Part shown: positions 49,883 through 51,066 of the stretch, one piece after another
How the letters are laid out: each line of letters begins with the position of its first letter
Numbering within the stretch: position 1 is the stretch's first letter
Source: Brevinema_A sp051649605
GTDB taxonomy: Bacteria > Spirochaetota > Brevinematia > Brevinematales > Brevinemataceae
Reading direction: 5' to 3'
DNA length: 51,066 nucleotides
Assembly (NCBI GenBank): GCA_051649605.1
Contig: JBOFHK010000030.1
Location: 1-51,066 of the forward strand
Notes under the pieces: model-generated
The model's input: the letters and a program-made list of their open reading frames with translations, nothing else
Told to the model about the DNA's origin: nothing
Databases searched by the model: none
Program-made: the position numbers and the translations under genes

Positions 49883-50647
49883 TTACTGCGTTGTGAAAAT
49901 CTTTTGAAGAACAGGGTAGGATATGGCATTTCCTGTGAGTAGGGAAGGATTTTCTAAAGTGAATGGTGTACCGTCAATATTGGAGATGATTCCCCCTGCT
50001 TCTTTGATCAAAAGCCAACCACCTGCAACGTCCCATGCGGATAGAGAGAAATAAACAGCTCCTTCAATACGACCAGCTGCTACATAAGCCATTGCTAAGG
50101 CTGCAGATCCTGGATTCCTGACAGATTGGAATGTATGAATCATTTGGTGAAATTCTTTTATGTATTTTTCTTTATATGTGCCTAGAGCAATATAGCTTTG
50201 CTTGAGATTACCCGTCTTACTAACTTGAATCTTTTCGTCGTTAAGGAAAGCACCTTTTCCTTTGATTGCCCAAAAATATTCTTTACTGTTAGGATCAGCT
50301 ACAACGGAAACAATAATTTCGTTTTGGTATGCTAACGCCAAACTTAATGATACAAAATTAATTCCTCGAATATAATTATTGGTACCATCAATTGGATCAA
50401 CAATCCATTGAAATTTAGAATCGCTAGAATTCTGTAAACCCTCCTCTTCACCCAAAATGATATGATCGGGATACTTTTGAGTAATTTGCTGACGAATAAA
50501 AAATTCAATTTTTTTGTCATATTCTGTAACTGGATCACCTTCTCCTTTCCAGGTTACGCGATTGGTTTTTACGAATCCTTCTTGGAAAATAGGGACACAT
50601 TGTCTGATAATTGATAAAGCAGTGTCTAGATATTCTTGATAATCCAT
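49883..50647 (-). CDS. suhB: Inositol monophosphatase family protein (SuhB-like)
   Basis: 254 residues. Metal-site motifs are complete: ILGEEEG (about 69-75), WIVDPIDGTNNYIRGI (about 86-101) and SAWDVAGGWLLIKEAGG (about 203-219). These magnesium-dependent phosphatases act on inositol-1-phosphate, or in some species on fructose-1,6-bisphosphate or histidinol phosphate. The gene is alone on its strand with its own promoter about 150 bases upstream, so context does not choose among these. Confidence 0.85.
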   Translation of the reverse strand: MDYQEYLDTALSIIRQCVPIFQEGFVKTNRVTWKGEGDPVTEYDKKIEFFIRQQITQKYPDHIILGEEEGLQNSSDSKFQWIVDPIDGTNNYIRGINFVSLSLALAYQNEIIVSVVADPNSKEYFWAIKGKGAFLNDEKIQVSKTGNLKQSYIALGTYKEKYIKEFHQMIHTFQSVRNPGSAALAMAYVAAGRIEGAVYFSLSAWDVAGGWLLIKEAGGIISNIDGTPFTLENPSLLTGNAISYPVLQKIFTTQ

Positions 50648-50792
50648 AAGTACTCCTTTATTTATTTAATATCTATCATCCAATTTCTTTAGTCTTCTAA
50701 ATTTCTTAAAAGTAAATTAATATTCGGCAATATTGTTATATTTTTAATCAAAGGTAAATATTGCTGATTATATCTCTTACTAAGTATGAAAT

Positions 50793-50821
50793 ATTATAAC
50801 TTATTTCTATAAATTTTGCAA
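50793..50821 (-). promoter_or_regulatory. Promoter of suhB
   Basis: On the minus strand TTGCAA (50816-50821), a 17-bp spacer and TATAAT (50793-50798). Confidence 0.5.
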
Positions 50822-50907
50822 TGATGAGTGTTATCTTCAATTCTTTCACCATTATATCTAACAAGATTGAGAGGGTCAAAACCCCCAAAAAACTCAAAAT
50901 GTAACAT
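50794..50907 (-). pseudogene. Short ORF, possible gene remnant
   Basis: 37 codons from ATG (50905-50907) to TAA, beginning MLHFEFFGGFDPLNLVRYNG and ending HHCKIYRNKL. TTTGGAG lies just before the ATG. The frame is also open for 16 codons upstream, and past one TGA continues with protein-like sequence (ETKAILLSYPANAGYKIFS), which suggests the tail of a decayed gene. It overlaps the suhB promoter, so it may not be translated. No family recognised. Confidence 0.3.
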
Positions 50908-51066
50908 GTTCTCCAAACTTTTTTTCAAGTACTTATTTCGTAAGGACTTAGATCAAGAAAATATTTTGTATCCAGCGTTTGCTGGATAAGACAATAGTAT
51001 CGCCTTCGTCTCTCTATTCTCTAACCACAAAAAACCAAAGAAATCGCCTAGCTCATGTTATAATAT

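Larger units (their letters stand above)
50648..51066. other. Non-coding region with suhB promoter and short ORF
   Basis: About 420 bases without a clear gene. Minus-strand TTGCAA (50816-50821), 17 bp and TATAAT (50793-50798) form a suhB promoter with a leader of about 140 nt that holds GCAATATT (50727-50734) / AATATTGC (50757-50764). A short minus-strand ORF lies at 50794-50907. A tight hairpin, TATCCAGC-GTTT-GCTGGATA, is at 50969-50988, and a TATAAT sits at the very edge (51059-51064). Confidence 0.5.

Overview
The window (about one third G+C by eye) comes from an AT-rich diderm, host-associated bacterium. Evidence for an outer membrane is a predicted beta-barrel protein, a TolC-family protein and several lipoproteins. 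The gene mix (sialidase, hexuronate and sialate catabolism, DUF327/YaaR, YmdB-type phosphodiesterase, lone enzyme I of the PTS) fits a spirochaete, perhaps of the Brevinema type. A fusobacterium-like organism is the main alternative, and the sequence alone does not settle it. There is no phage, insertion sequence or CRISPR array. All strong calls are chromosomal genes on short operons, many with near-consensus sigma-70 promoters (TTGACA-like, 17 bp spacer, TATAAT-like).

Layout. 1-3154: an elaborate leader (two promoters, a 7-bp tandem repeat, a hairpin, a short leader ORF and a hairpin that hides the ribosome site), then a secreted beta-barrel candidate and a lipoprotein sialidase. 3253-13037 (minus): one long sugar-acid operon: tagaturonate reductase, a TRAP transporter (P, Q, M), KDG kinase, two dehydrogenases like B. 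subtilis YjmD and YjmC, an L-threonate-dehydrogenase-like enzyme, KDPG aldolase and an SDR mannonate oxidoreductase. 13391-17469 (plus): sialate mutarotase (lipoprotein), sialate lyase, YhcH/NanQ and a sodium:solute symporter. 17563-20600: an esterase, small membrane and unknown proteins, DUF554 and YmdB. 20722-23871 (plus): a glycosyltransferase, Mrp, tRNA-Phe, rpmH and an rnpA-yidD fusion. 23858-27676 (minus): cdsA, uppS, frr, an FN3-like exported protein and tmk. 27849-31768 (plus): an exported TPR-like protein and an AddA/RecB-type helicase-nuclease. 31879-34741 (minus): ptsI, ruvA, yaaR. 34908-40406: cvpA, a TolC-like protein, glyQ, a Sua5-type enzyme, DUF58 and two membrane proteins. 40618-43928: a Gfo/Idh/MocA oxidoreductase, pncC and pgi. 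44158-49703 (plus): a small exported protein, uxuA-uxaC and glpF-glpK. 49883-50647 (minus): a SuhB-type phosphatase.

How they work together. The sialidase frees sialic acid at the cell surface, the NanM-like lipoprotein equilibrates its anomers, the symporter imports it and NanA splits it to ManNAc and pyruvate; nanK, nanE, nagA and nagB are not in the window. Hexuronates probably enter by the TRAP system, are isomerised by UxaC, reduced by the SDR enzyme or UxaB, dehydrated by UxuA (the altronate dehydratase UxaA is not here), phosphorylated by KdgK and cleaved by KDPG aldolase to pyruvate and glyceraldehyde-3-phosphate. The hexuronate genes are thus split into two loci about 32 kb apart.

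Most worth a second look: the RnpA-YidD fusion downstream of tRNA-Phe; the layered leader of the barrel/sialidase pair; the face-to-face promoters built on a 17-bp inverted repeat at 40418-40489 beside a 5-bp tandem repeat at a second start site; operator-like palindromes at 44062-44117 and 47405-47440; the 54-bp perfect palindrome at 44557-44610; and glyQ with its own promoter and no glyS beside it.
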